DNA of 38,962 nucleotides from Bacillus massilinigeriensis (GTDB lineage Bacteria; Bacillota; Bacilli; Bacillales; Cytobacillaceae): NCBI RefSeq assembly GCF_900111815.1, contig NZ_LT630014.1, positions 1 to 38,962 of the forward strand, read 5' to 3'. Shown piece by piece: positions 1 to 7,556 of this stretch (position 1 is its first letter; each line of letters starts with the position of its first letter). The notes under the pieces were generated by a model. It saw only the letters and a program-made list of their open reading frames with translations, ran no database searches and was not told where the DNA came from. The position numbers and the translations under genes were made by a program.

Positions 1-99
1 GCTGACTTCCGGGAGCAAGCTCCCTTCTGTCCGCTCGACTTGCATGTATTAGGCACGCCGCCAGCGTTCGTCCTGAGCCAGGATCAAACTCTCCATAAA
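1..99 (-). rRNA. 16S ribosomal RNA, 5' end only (partial)
   Basis: The minus strand reads the universal bacterial 16S 5' segment: GAGTTTGATCCTGGCTCAG, then the ACGAACGCTGGCGGC and ACATGCAAGTCGAGCG blocks, followed by a V1 loop. Taking the first G of GAGTTTGATC (position 91) as E. coli base 9 puts base 1 near position 99. The gene runs off the left edge, so only about 99 nt are present. The two promoters to the right show that it starts an rRNA operon. Confidence 0.97.
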
Positions 100-230
100 A
101 GAGTGAGTGATTAGCTCATCAAATAAAACGTTGGCTGATGGTCAGTGACCATCATATTATTGTTTGTTGATGCTTGTTTGTTTAGTTTTCAAAGAGCAAT
201 TTTCGTTTCATCCGCCGAAGCGACTTTAAT

Positions 231-259
231 AATATACCATACTAGCAAAACAGAGTCAA
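231..259 (-). promoter_or_regulatory. rRNA operon promoter P2 (SigA type)
   Basis: On the minus strand a -35 TTGACT (254-259) is separated by exactly 17 bp from a -10 TATATT (231-236). Downstream lies the leader motif GCTCTTTGAAAACT, which is typical of Bacillus rRNA leaders. It is the promoter closer to the 16S gene of a tandem pair. Confidence 0.88.
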
Positions 260-338
260 TAACTTTTTAAAAAAGTTTTTTGTTTTACTTCGTATTTAAC
301 AGTGCGATAGTGTAATCTCTTTTCGCGACTGTTCATCT

Positions 339-367
339 ATAATACCATCGCCTATGAATAGCGTCAA
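339..367 (-). promoter_or_regulatory. rRNA operon promoter P1 (SigA type)
   Basis: On the minus strand a -35 TTGACG (362-367) and -10 TATTAT (339-344) are separated by 17 bp, about 108 bp upstream of P2. Tandem P1/P2 promoters of this kind are normal for Bacillus rRNA operons. Confidence 0.86.
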
Positions 368-388
368 TAGTTTTTTGAAATAAATTAA

Positions 389-470
389 GCAGGCTCTAAG
401 ATTGAAGCCTGCATGAAACCAGCGAGAAACTGGATTGCAGACGAACTCGATGGAAATCGAGCTCGTCTGC
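389..470 (-). terminator. Two hairpins downstream of ptsG
   Basis: Just past the ptsG stop the minus strand has a GCAGACGA/TCGTCTGC stem (437-470). It is followed by a GCAGGCT/AGCCTGC stem (389-412) that runs into TTAATTTATTTC. The second hairpin with its T-rich tail is the likelier terminator; the first lacks a U-run. Together they would separate ptsG transcription from the rRNA promoters. Confidence 0.6.
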
Positions 471-484
471 ATTATACTTAACCA

Positions 485-2542
485 TTATAAAGTAAGGATA
501 TTTTCCTCAGCAAGTTCAACAGCACCTTGCTTTTTCAGTTCAACTACTTCACCCTCACCAAGGTTCGTGAAGACGATTGGCGTAATCGTGGATGTTGCGT
601 TCTTTCCTATATAATCTAGATCCGCTTTCAAGAGAGGCTCTCCCTGCTTAACCTGCTGATTCTCTTCGACAAGCGTTTCGAAGCCCTGACCTTTCAAGTT
701 CACTGTGTCAATCCCGACATGTATCAGGATTTCGCGGCCTCCGTCTGAAAGGAGTCCGATTGCGTGCTTTGTCGGGAATAAATTAATTATTTTCCCGTTA
801 ACCGGGGAAACGACGATGCCCTCTGACGGAATGACCGCAAATCCATCTCCCATCATTTTTCCGGAGAAAACAGCATCAGGAACTTCCGTGATTGGAACGA
901 TTTCTCCTTTCAACGGTGATACGATTGTTTCTTCTTCACGATTTTCCGTACGCAAAGCTTCTGGATTTATTTCTTCAATCTGCTGCTCGATTTCTTCGGA
1001 TGGCTTTGTTTCAACAGGTCGCGGCTTTTTACCGCTCATGATGTCTTTCATCTGCCCTTTGATTGTTTCGGAACGAGGTCCGAAGATTGCTTGAATGTTA
1101 TTTCCGACTTCAAGGACGCCTGCCGCACCCAGTTTCTTCAATTCATTCTTGTCCACCTCGCTGATATCCTTCACCGCAACCCTTAGACGTGTAATGCAGG
1201 CATCGAGGTGCTCAATGTTACTTTGCCCGCCCATTGCTTCAAGAATATTGTATGGAAGATCACCGCCTTTTGCAGCTGTGTTGTCTTCCTCACTTTCTTC
1301 TGTTTTTTCACGTCCCGGAGTCATCAGGTTAAATTTCCGGATTGCAAAGCGGAAGCCAAAATAATAGATCAAAGCGAATACAAGACCTACTGGAATGACA
1401 AGCCATGCGTTTGTCTGCGGGTTAATCAAACCGAACAGAATGTAGTCGATTAAGCCTCCGGAGAAAGTCATCCCTATTTTTACATGAAGCAAGTGCATCG
1501 TCATAAAGGATAAACCTGCAAAGACAGCGTGGATACCAAATAGAACTGGAGCTACGAACAAGAAGGAGAACTCAATTGGTTCGGTGATTCCCGTAAGGAA
1601 GGATGTCAGTGCAGCGGAACCCATCAAACCTCCTACCACAGCTTTCCTTTCAGGGCGAGCTTCGTGATAAATGGCAAGTGCTGCTGCCGGAAGGCCGAAC
1701 ATCATGAATGGGAATTTACCAGTCATGAAAGTACCAGCAGTAAGTTTTTGAACATTATCCCCAATCTGCTTCATGAAGATTGTCTGATCACCGCGAACAA
1801 CATCGCCGGCTTTTGTGACATATTCTCCAAACTCATACCAGAATGGAGAATAGAAGATATGGTGCAAGCCAAACGGGATAAGCGAACGTTCAATGACACC
1901 GAAAACAAATGCTGACAACGTCAGGTTTGCGTGAACCATGTTTTGCGAGAAAGCGTTAAGCCCATTTTGGATTGGAGGCCAAATTACCATCATGAAAAGG
2001 CCTAATAATACTGCTGTAGCTGCCGTTATTATCGGAACGAAGCGCTTACCTGCGAAGAAGCCTAAATAAGAAGGGAGCTCGATTTCATAAAATTTATTGT
2101 AGAGTGCCGCTGCGATGATACCTACGATGATACCGCCGAACACGCCTGTTTGAAGTGTTGGAACACCTAAGATATTGGCATAGTTCAGACCATTTACATC
2201 TTTTGCGTCAATGCCAAGCACTGTTCCCATCGTTACGTTCATGATCATATAACCAATGATAGCAGCAAGTGCAGCAGTACCTTCCCCGCCTGCGAGGCCG
2301 ACCGCAACGCCGACTGCGAACAAGAGCGGCAGGTTGCCAAATACGATTTCACCGGCCCTCTGCATGACAGCTGCAACCATGTCAACACCGCTATTGTCAA
2401 GGAAAGGAGCCAAATCTAAAAGTGCAGGATTCCTCAGCGCAGCACCTATAGCAAGCAGAATACCAGCTGCAGGCAGCAAGGCGACTGGAAGCATAAGTGC
2501 TCTACCGACTTTTTGCAGGACGCCAAAAATCTTTTTAAACAT
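485..2542 (-). CDS. ptsG: Glucose-specific PTS transporter EIICBA
   Basis: This 685-residue protein takes up glucose across the membrane and phosphorylates it, with phosphate passed from HPr through its IIA and IIB domains. The domain order is IIC (about 1-390, many membrane segments, with the PTS motif region GITEPIEF), IIB (about 425-510, with the phosphorylatable Cys near 449 in the context [10 protein letters not shown]) and IIA (about 560-685, with the active His near 607 in ILIHVGIDT). The start chosen is the ATG at 2542, reading [10 protein letters not shown], because AGGAGG lies 8 nt upstream. A longer frame extends to 2647, but only by translating through the leader terminator. Expression is probably controlled by GlcT at the RAT/terminator upstream. 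The glucose-type assignment rests on the B. subtilis-like architecture and glcT neighbour. Confidence 0.95.
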   Translation of the reverse strand: MFKKIFGVLQKVGRALMLPVALLPAAGILLAIGAALRNPALLDLAPFLDNSGVDMVAAVMQRAGEIVFGNLPLLFAVGVAVGLAGGEGTAALAAIIGYMIMNVTMGTVLGIDAKDVNGLNYANILGVPTLQTGVFGGIIVGIIAAALYNKFYEIELPSYLGFFAGKRFVPIITAATAVLLGLFMMVIWPPIQNGLNAFSQNMVHANLTLSAFVFGVIERSLIPFGLHHIFYSPFWYEFGEYVTKAGDVVRGDQTIFMKQIGDNVQKLTAGTFMTGKFPFMMFGLPAAALAIYHEARPERKAVVGGLMGSAALTSFLTGITEPIEFSFLFVAPVLFGIHAVFAGLSFMTMHLLHVKIGMTFSGGLIDYILFGLINPQTNAWLVIPVGLVFALIYYFGFRFAIRKFNLMTPGREKTEESEEDNTAAKGGDLPYNILEAMGGQSNIEHLDACITRLRVAVKDISEVDKNELKKLGAAGVLEVGNNIQAIFGPRSETIKGQMKDIMSGKKPRPVETKPSEEIEQQIEEINPEALRTENREEETIVSPLKGEIVPITEVPDAVFSGKMMGDGFAVIPSEGIVVSPVNGKIINLFPTKHAIGLLSDGGREILIHVGIDTVNLKGQGFETLVEENQQVKQGEPLLKADLDYIGKNATSTITPIVFTNLGEGEVVELKKQGAVELAEENILTL

Positions 2543-2630
2543 TCCCATTACCTCCTGGTGGATTTTTTTACTCATTAAGCGTTTGCAAAAACAGCCTAGA
2601 GAACGAATAAGCCTTTGTAAACAGCTAAAT

Positions 2631-2738
2631 AAAAAAGGCATGAGCAAGAATAATAACCATGTAACATCGGAAATAATATACCCTCCAAAAGGAGAATATA
2701 TCCTTCCTTACACTATGGTTATCTTCCCTACTCATGCC
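2631..2738 (-). terminator. ptsG leader terminator (regulated)
   Basis: On the minus strand GGCATGAG (2731-2738) pairs with CTCATGCC (2637-2644) and is followed by TTTTTT (2631-2636). The intervening sequence is also largely self-complementary, including ATAACCAT/ATGGTTAT and ATATTCTCC/GGAGGGTATAT, so the structure is one long imperfect hairpin with a TTTT loop. It lies between the promoter side and the ptsG start, and its 5' arm overlaps the RAT element. This is the layout of GlcT-type antitermination. Confidence 0.85.
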
Positions 2739-2758
2739 TGATCGAATCAGTAACACGT
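2730..2758 (-). promoter_or_regulatory. RAT (ribonucleic antiterminator) for GlcT
   Basis: On the minus strand the 29-nt element starts ACGTGTTACTGATTCG and ends ATCAGGCATGAGT. It closely matches my recollection of the B. subtilis ptsG RAT. Its last 8 nt are the 5' arm of the terminator, so GlcT binding here would block termination. No clean promoter is visible between the element and the end of glcT; a weak TAAAAT lies inside the last codons of glcT. Confidence 0.85.
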
Positions 2759-2774
2759 AAAAAAGATGATGCCG

Positions 2775-3617
2775 TTATTTTATTTTTTTCTGAAGCCGTT
2801 GAAGATGCATTGTCAGATAGACAGCTTCAGCTGCAAATACAGGTTGCTTCAATTGCTGTTGCATGACCTTAATGAGCTTCCAGGACAGATTATAGCACAG
2901 TGGGTATTCCTCTTTCAATAGTGATGTAATTTTTTCTGGTTCCTCCACTTTTTCGCCATTTTTCACCCTTTCGATGGCAAATCTCAGGTGCCTGACGAGC
3001 CTCATATAATCAACGCTGTTCTTATCGATGTTGATATCAAGCTGCTCCTCCACACAATTGATCAACAGAGAAATCAACTGGGAGTGCTGATTGATTTCCG
3101 ATAACTCTATATTCGTCAAGGCACTGTGGATATGCAGAGCGATAAAGCCTGCTTCTCCTTCAGGAAGGTGCACAACACCGCGTTCCGCGAAGAGTGATAT
3201 TACTTCCTTTGCAATACCGTATTCCTTTGGATAAAGTGCTTTCGTCTCAACAAGAAATGGATTCCTTATCTCCATTCCTTTTGCCATCCGGTTTACCGCG
3301 AACATCAAGTGGTCCGTCAAAGCAACGTGAATATGTTCATTCAATGAAACGCCAGCCCTTGTTTTAATTAAGTCGATTGCAGAGATAATGACACGCTGTA
3401 GTTCATCCTCCAGATAAGGAAGGAGTTTGATGTAATTTTCCTGTACCTTCTCGTTTTTCAAAACGAATACCTTCTCAGCTGCTGCAGCATCAAAGCTTTC
3501 TCCTCGTTTCTTCCCGAAACCTAGACCCTTGCCGATCAGTACAACTTCTCCATATTCCGCATGCGTCGCAATCAGCACATTATTATTTAATACTTTATTG
3601 ATCATCATGTTCGCCAT
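2775..3617 (-). CDS. glcT: PtsG antiterminator GlcT (BglG/SacY family)
   Basis: This RNA-binding transcriptional antiterminator allows ptsG expression when glucose is present. At about 280 residues it has the standard family length. The N-terminal co-antiterminator domain contains the conserved KVLNNNVLIA and GKGLGFGKK motifs. Two PTS regulation domains follow (about 70-170 and 175-275), with conserved His contexts NEHIHVALTDH and IALHIHSAL. These domains are phosphorylated by PTS proteins in the family. The start at 3617 (MANMMINKVLNNN) has GGGGA 7 nt upstream. An ATG two codons earlier would overlap that Shine-Dalgarno. The gene lies immediately upstream of its target ptsG on the same strand and has its own promoter. 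Confidence 0.93.
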   Translation of the reverse strand: MANMMINKVLNNNVLIATHAEYGEVVLIGKGLGFGKKRGESFDAAAAEKVFVLKNEKVQENYIKLLPYLEDELQRVIISAIDLIKTRAGVSLNEHIHVALTDHLMFAVNRMAKGMEIRNPFLVETKALYPKEYGIAKEVISLFAERGVVHLPEGEAGFIALHIHSALTNIELSEINQHSQLISLLINCVEEQLDINIDKNSVDYMRLVRHLRFAIERVKNGEKVEEPEKITSLLKEEYPLCYNLSWKLIKVMQQQLKQPVFAAEAVYLTMHLQRLQKKIK

Positions 3618-3655
3618 ATCCATTCCCCGCTTTTCCCAATAAGAGCATCACCATC

Positions 3656-3684
3656 ATCTTATAAGAGCGCTTGCTGTAAGTCAA
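3656..3684 (-). promoter_or_regulatory. glcT promoter (SigA type)
   Basis: On the minus strand -35 TTGACT (3679-3684) is followed by a 17-bp spacer and -10 TAAGAT (3656-3661), about 38 bp upstream of the glcT start. Confidence 0.75.
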
Positions 3685-3709
3685 TTTCACTTTTGGGAGT
3701 CAAAAAAGG

Positions 3710-3832
3710 CAGTGCGGGGGAAGGAACGAAGACTCCTTGGGATCAGGCGGGACAGGTGAGACCCACAGGATGCAAAAGCGGCCGAGGAGCGTCCGCACGC
3801 CCCGAGGAAAGCGAAGTCCTGGGGCAGGAATA
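3710..3832. repeat. Bacillaceae-type dispersed GC-rich repeat
   Basis: The plus strand carries blocks such as GAACGAAGACTCCTTGGGA, GGCGGGACAGGTGAGACCC and GCGAAGTCCTGGGGCAGG. I recognise these from a dispersed intergenic repeat found in many Bacillaceae genomes. It is GC-richer than its surroundings, internally self-complementary (GACTCCTTGG with the later GTCCTGGGG-type blocks), and lies wholly between genes. Short reading frames across it look spurious. Confidence 0.6.
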
Positions 3833-3858
3833 AGCTGAAGTTTTATCAGACATAGGAA

Positions 3859-3900
3859 GGGGCCGTGCAAAATGCAGTATCTCTGATTTTGCACGGCCCT
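3859..3900 (-). terminator. Strong hairpin downstream of the purine permease gene
   Basis: GGGCCGTGCAAAAT (3860-3873) and ATTTTGCACGGCCC (3886-3899) form a perfect 14-bp stem. It lies about 57 bp after the pbuG stop. The U-tract on the minus strand is poor, so termination is likely from stem strength but not certain. Confidence 0.55.
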
Positions 3901-3956
3901 ATAAGTACGATAACACGTTTTAGGCGGTCATGGTTACAGCCTCTGTATTACAATCA

Positions 3957-5288
3957 CTACTCTGTCAGAAACATGAAGTAGAGGACGAAAATGACGAAGA
4001 ATACGTACATAATTGGATGTACTTCTTTCCTGCGCCCTTTTACAATCATCGTCACAGGATAAAAGATGAATCCTGCTGCAATCCCTGTTGCAATGCTGTA
4101 GGAAAGCGGCATTGCAATCATCGTCAAGAAAGACGGCACAGCAATTTCAAAGCGGCTCCAGTCGATTTTTCCAAGCGAAGAAACCATCAGCACTCCAACA
4201 ATAATCAGTGCAGGAGCCGTTACCGGCGCTGTTACGACCGAAAGGACTGGGAAGAAAAATAAGGACAACAGGAAGAATCCTGCAGTTACAAGGGCCGCAA
4301 ATCCCGTTCTTGCTCCGGATGCAACACCTGCAGATGATTCAATATAGGAAGTTGTTGTTGATGTACCAAGGACAGATCCTGCCAATGACGCAATAGAATC
4401 AGCGAAAAGCGCTCTGCCTGCGTTCGGAAGCTTGTTGTCTTTCATTAATCCAGCCTGGTTGGCTACTGCCACAAGCGTACCAGCGTTGTCGAAAAAGTCT
4501 ACGAACAAGAAGGTTAACACGATACCGAGCATTGTTGATGTGTAGAAGGAACTGTCGCCAAATGAAGAGAATACAGCGCCGAAAGTTGGTTCAAGGCTCG
4601 GTACCGCACCTACCACTTTGTCTGGAACATCAATCAAGTTGAACATCATGCCCGCGATCACCGTAAGGATCATTCCGAAGAACACCGCACCGTTCCAGCC
4701 TCTAGTCATCATGATGATCGTAATGACAATGCCGAATATCGCCAACAGCGTGTTTGGCTCTCCAAGATGGCCAAGTCCAACAAATGTCGCTGGGTTGCTG
4801 ACGATGATGCCCGCATTTTTCAACCCGATGAAAGTGATGAAAAGACCAATACCCGCACCAACAGCATGTTTTAGTTCCACTGGAATAGCATTGATGATTT
4901 TCTCGCGCAATCCGGAAATAGTTAAAAGCAAAAAGAAAACACTGGAAATGAAAACGGCACCGAGGGCATGCTGCCATGGAGCACCATTGCCAAGGACGAC
5001 CGTGTAAGCGAAGAATGCATTGAGACCCATGCCAGGAGCAAGGGCGATCGGATACTTTCCGATGAGACCCATGATGATAGAGCCTAGAGCAGCCGCAAGA
5101 GCGGTTGCAACGAAGACTGCGCCGTAATCCATACGGAGAGCATCAGGCAAATCCTTGACATCCGCAAGGGTTAGCGTGATAGGGTTGACGACCAAGATAT
5201 ACGCCATCGCGAGGAAGGTTGTCATTCCGCCGATAAATTCGCGGCGGTAGCTTGTACCAAGCTCTTCAAACCTGAAAAATTTCTTCAT
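3957..5288 (-). CDS. pbuG: Guanine/hypoxanthine permease (NCS2/AzgA family)
   Basis: This integral membrane proton-coupled purine transporter has 443 residues and 12 or more predicted membrane segments. It shows the AzgA-branch motifs MAYILVVNP and APGMGLNAFFAY near the N-terminus, and TFLFVDFFDNAGTLV and GTSTTTSYIESSAG in the second half. The start at 5288 (MKKFFRFEEL) has GGAGG 8 nt upstream. Upstream lie a guanine-type purine riboswitch, a consensus promoter and a PurR-like double box, which together point to guanine/hypoxanthine uptake. The nearest family members are B. subtilis PbuG and PbuO; the riboswitch and the neighbouring guaA favour PbuG. Confidence 0.9.
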   Translation of the reverse strand: MKKFFRFEELGTSYRREFIGGMTTFLAMAYILVVNPITLTLADVKDLPDALRMDYGAVFVATALAAALGSIIMGLIGKYPIALAPGMGLNAFFAYTVVLGNGAPWQHALGAVFISSVFFLLLTISGLREKIINAIPVELKHAVGAGIGLFITFIGLKNAGIIVSNPATFVGLGHLGEPNTLLAIFGIVITIIMMTRGWNGAVFFGMILTVIAGMMFNLIDVPDKVVGAVPSLEPTFGAVFSSFGDSSFYTSTMLGIVLTFLFVDFFDNAGTLVAVANQAGLMKDNKLPNAGRALFADSIASLAGSVLGTSTTTSYIESSAGVASGARTGFAALVTAGFFLLSLFFFPVLSVVTAPVTAPALIIVGVLMVSSLGKIDWSRFEIAVPSFLTMIAMPLSYSIATGIAAGFIFYPVTMIVKGRRKEVHPIMYVFFVIFVLYFMFLTE

Positions 5289-5428
5289 TATATTTTCCTC
5301 CAAATCCATTTATATCGTCCGTCATTCGGGAATACCGCATCAAGCAGTCTCGCCTACACGTTGATGTAAATGGAACCGGGAGAAATTTCTGATCAATGAA
5401 TGAAAGATTACCCGTTCAATTCACAATT

Positions 5429-5497
5429 AGCGTAGTCAGACTCTTTACGGCAGCCTGGTAGAAACTCTTGGGCCATATCCCCAATATTATACGACGA
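5429..5497 (-). promoter_or_regulatory. Purine riboswitch, guanine type, upstream of pbuG
   Basis: The minus strand carries the class signature CGTATAAT, then GGGGATATGGCCC (P2), GTTTCTACC, then the P3 region, then TCTGACTACG, with a P1 formed by CGTA/TACG. The specificity base in GACTACG is C (position 74 in the usual numbering), which predicts guanine/hypoxanthine rather than adenine binding. It lies about 140 nt upstream of the pbuG start. Confidence 0.93.
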
Positions 5498-5525
5498 TTT
5501 GTGATATCCTACTAATTTCCTCTTA

Positions 5526-5554
5526 ATTTTAGCAGGACTTTCGGCCTTAGTCAA
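5526..5554 (-). promoter_or_regulatory. pbuG promoter (SigA type)
   Basis: On the minus strand -35 TTGACT (5549-5554), a 17-bp spacer and -10 TAAAAT (5526-5531) lie between the PurR-like box and the riboswitch. Confidence 0.85.
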
Positions 5555-5556
5555 CG

Positions 5557-5603
5557 AAAAAACGAACGTTATTGAAGTATAACTACTTAACGTTCGTTTT
5601 TAT
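5557..5603 (-). promoter_or_regulatory. PurR operator (two inverted PurBoxes)
   Basis: An inverted repeat has arms AAAACGAACGTTA and TAACGTTCGTTTT around a 16-bp spacer. Each arm contains the CGAAC core of Bacillus PurBoxes, and the 16-17 bp spacing is the one known for PurR control regions. It abuts the -35 box of pbuG. It could also form a hairpin, but it is not followed by a useful U-run in either direction. Confidence 0.75.
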
Positions 5604-5621
5604 TGTATGACGCAGGATTTT

Positions 5622-5665
5622 AAAAAAAGCCATAGGGCCGGAAAATGGCGGCCTATGGCTTTTTC
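5622..5665 (-). terminator. guaA terminator
   Basis: Arms AGCCATAGG and CCTATGGCT, flanked by A-run and T-run, form a stem directly after the guaA stop. On the minus strand the stem is followed by TTTTTTT, so it is a standard intrinsic terminator. Confidence 0.9.
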
Positions 5666-5666
5666 T

Positions 5667-7217
5667 TTATTCCCACTCAATAGTTGCTGGCGGCTTGCTC
5701 GTAATGTCATACACGACGCGGTTAACGTGGTCAACTTCGTTGACAATTCTCGTCGAGATGACTTCAAGAACATCCCAAGGAATTCTTGCCCAGTCGGAAG
5801 TCATGCCGTCAATGGACGTAACGGCACGGATGCCGATTGTGTAGTCATAAGTACGCGCATCGCCCATGACACCAACGCTTCGAATGTCAGGAAGGACCGT
5901 GAAGTATTGCCAAATGTCGCGGTCAAGGCCGGCTTTCTTAATTTCATCCCTAAGAATCGCATCTGATTCACGGACGATTTCAAGCTTTTCCTCCGAAATT
6001 GCTCCAAGGACACGGATACCAAGACCCGGACCAGGGAATGGCTGGCGCCAAACGATTTCGTCTGGAATGCCAAGCTCGGTTCCAAGCGCGCGAACCTCAT
6101 CCTTAAACAATGTGTTCAATGGCTCAATGAGCTTGAACTGCATGTCCTCAGGAAGCCCGCCGACATTATGGTGCGACTTGATTGTTTGAGCAGTCGCTGT
6201 ACCGCTTTCGATAATGTCTGTATAAAGCGTACCTTGTGCAAGGAAATCGATTCCTTCCAGCTTTACCGCTTCATCATCAAACACATAGATGAATTCGTTG
6301 CCGATGATTTTCCGCTTTTGTTCAGGATCGCTAACGCCTTCAAGCTTGCTGAGGAAGCGATCTTTCGCATCCACTTTGATTACATTCATATTGAAGCCTT
6401 CTGCGAATGTCTTCATAACGCCTTCCGCTTCGTCTTTGCGAAGCAGGCCATGGTCAACGAAAATACATGTCAGCTGGTCGCCAATGGCTTTATGAATCAA
6501 AACAGCAACAACGGAAGAATCAACACCGCCGCTTAGCGCGCAAAGCACTTTCTTGTCGCCGACTTCCTGGCGAATCTTCTCAAGTTCAACCTCAATGAAG
6601 TTCTCCATTGACCAGTCGCCTTTGCAGCCGCAGACGCTGAATACAAAGTTTTTCAGAATGTCGTTTCCGTAGACGGAATGGCGGACCTCCGGATGGAATT
6701 GGACTGCATAGAGGCCGCGGCTTTCATCGCTCATTGCCGCAATCGGGCAAGATGGATTCGTTCCATCGACTGTAAAGCCTTCTGGTGCTCCAGTGACAAG
6801 GTCGCCATGGCTCATCCAGACCGTCTGCTCAGATGGTGTTTCGCCAAATAACTTGCTTTCATTCTGGAGTGTTAACAGCGCTTTCCCGTATTCACGGTTC
6901 TTCGCACGCTCCACCTTGCCGCCGAAATGCATTGTCATAAGCTGCATGCCGTAGCAAATACCGAAAATCGGAAGTCCCAATTCAAAAATTTTCTCGTCAC
7001 AGCGGAATGCATCCTCTCCATAAACACTGTTCGGGCCTCCGGAAAAAATGATTCCCTTTGGATTCATTTTTTTGATTTCTTCTGCTGTGATAGTATGCGG
7101 ATGCAGTTCGCTGTAAACGCCTAACTCCCTGATCCTTCTTGTGATAAGCTGATTGTACTGACTGCCAAAGTCCAATACGACAATGATTTCCTGATCCTGC
7201 AATTCACTCTTCAACAA
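5667..7217 (-). CDS. guaA: GMP synthase (glutamine-hydrolysing)
   Basis: The enzyme converts XMP, ATP and glutamine to GMP in cytoplasmic purine synthesis. At 516 residues it is full length. The N-terminal class I glutamine amidotransferase domain has nucleophile Cys88 in FGICYGMQL and the His175/Glu177 pair in QFHPEV. The ATP-pyrophosphatase domain follows with the PP-loop SGGVDSS at 229-235. The C-terminal dimerisation domain ends PPATIEWE, as in the family. The start codon is TTG at 7217, supported by GAGGTGA just upstream and by the position of the conserved [10 protein letters not shown] segment. Its own promoter, guanine-type riboswitch and terminator lie upstream, so it appears to be a single-gene unit repressed by guanine. 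Confidence 0.96.
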   Translation of the reverse strand: MLKSELQDQEIIVVLDFGSQYNQLITRRIRELGVYSELHPHTITAEEIKKMNPKGIIFSGGPNSVYGEDAFRCDEKIFELGLPIFGICYGMQLMTMHFGGKVERAKNREYGKALLTLQNESKLFGETPSEQTVWMSHGDLVTGAPEGFTVDGTNPSCPIAAMSDESRGLYAVQFHPEVRHSVYGNDILKNFVFSVCGCKGDWSMENFIEVELEKIRQEVGDKKVLCALSGGVDSSVVAVLIHKAIGDQLTCIFVDHGLLRKDEAEGVMKTFAEGFNMNVIKVDAKDRFLSKLEGVSDPEQKRKIIGNEFIYVFDDEAVKLEGIDFLAQGTLYTDIIESGTATAQTIKSHHNVGGLPEDMQFKLIEPLNTLFKDEVRALGTELGIPDEIVWRQPFPGPGLGIRVLGAISEEKLEIVRESDAILRDEIKKAGLDRDIWQYFTVLPDIRSVGVMGDARTYDYTIGIRAVTSIDGMTSDWARIPWDVLEVISTRIVNEVDHVNRVVYDITSKPPATIEWE

Positions 7218-7246
7218 AAGTCACCTCATCCTCAAAATTAACCTAT

Positions 7247-7294
7247 AAAAAAACCAGAATTCCCCTTTATCTTTTCAAAAGAAGCAGAATTCTA
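7247..7294 (-). terminator. Riboswitch-linked terminator in the guaA leader
   Basis: On the minus strand CTAGAATTC pairs with GAATTCTGG (9 bp with one or two G-U pairs) and is followed by seven T residues. An inner TCTT/AAGA stem may extend it. It lies 24 nt after the aptamer and 29 nt before the guaA start, the right place for the OFF-state terminator of a guanine riboswitch. Confidence 0.8.
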
Positions 7295-7318
7295 GTCTGT
7301 AAACACTGAAAAAATCTG

Positions 7319-7389
7319 CCTTCATAGTCAAATCATTTGCGGTGATCTGGTAGAAACTTTCGATCCATATTATCGAGTATATACGAAGG
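7319..7389 (-). promoter_or_regulatory. Purine riboswitch, guanine type, upstream of guaA
   Basis: The minus strand has P1 arms CCTTCGTAT and ACTATGAAGG, the core GATAATATGGATCG (P2 side), GTTTCTACC, and TTTGACTATG before the closing P1 arm. The base equivalent to position 74 is C, so guanine/hypoxanthine is predicted. An intrinsic terminator follows. Confidence 0.92.
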
Positions 7390-7415
7390 AATTTCTGTCA
7401 TTTTAATTCATGGTC

Positions 7416-7445
7416 ATTGTACCAGTATAACAAATTTCCGGTCAA
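7416..7445 (-). promoter_or_regulatory. guaA promoter (SigA type)
   Basis: On the minus strand -35 TTGACC (7440-7445), an 18-bp spacer and -10 TACAAT (7416-7421) lie just upstream of the riboswitch. Confidence 0.8.
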
Positions 7446-7488
7446 GCACCAGCTTTTTTTCTTCAACTTTCGTGAGCTTCCCCATAAA

Positions 7489-7546
7489 AACGGTGCCTGA
7501 CCCCCGGTGCGTTAACGCGTTAACGCACCGGGGGTCAGGCACCGTT
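7489..7546 (-). terminator. 58-bp perfect palindrome; terminator of the T7SS operon
   Basis: Two perfectly complementary 29-bp arms meet at 7517/7518 without a loop, with outer sequence AACGGTGCCTGACCCCCGG and centre GTTAACGCGTTAAC. On the minus strand it starts 11 bp after the essA stop and is followed by TTTTT, so it can act as an intrinsic terminator for the T7SS operon. GGTGCCTGACCCC-type palindromes recur in Bacillaceae genomes, so it may also be one copy of a dispersed repeat. Confidence 0.75.
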
Positions 7547-7556
7547 CTTTGTTGCA

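Noticed and set aside
2543-2647. Upstream extension of ptsG by 35 codons
   Set aside because: The extension translates the leader terminator and its U-run. AGGAGG is correctly spaced only for the ATG at 2542.
3700-3894. 64-codon open frame on the minus strand
   Set aside because: It lies in the dispersed GC-rich repeat and hairpin, has no ribosome site, and its composition is unlike a protein.
5557-5603. Intrinsic terminator
   Set aside because: The inverted repeat abuts the pbuG -35 box, contains CGAAC cores with PurBox spacing, and a separate clear guaA terminator lies at 5622-5665.
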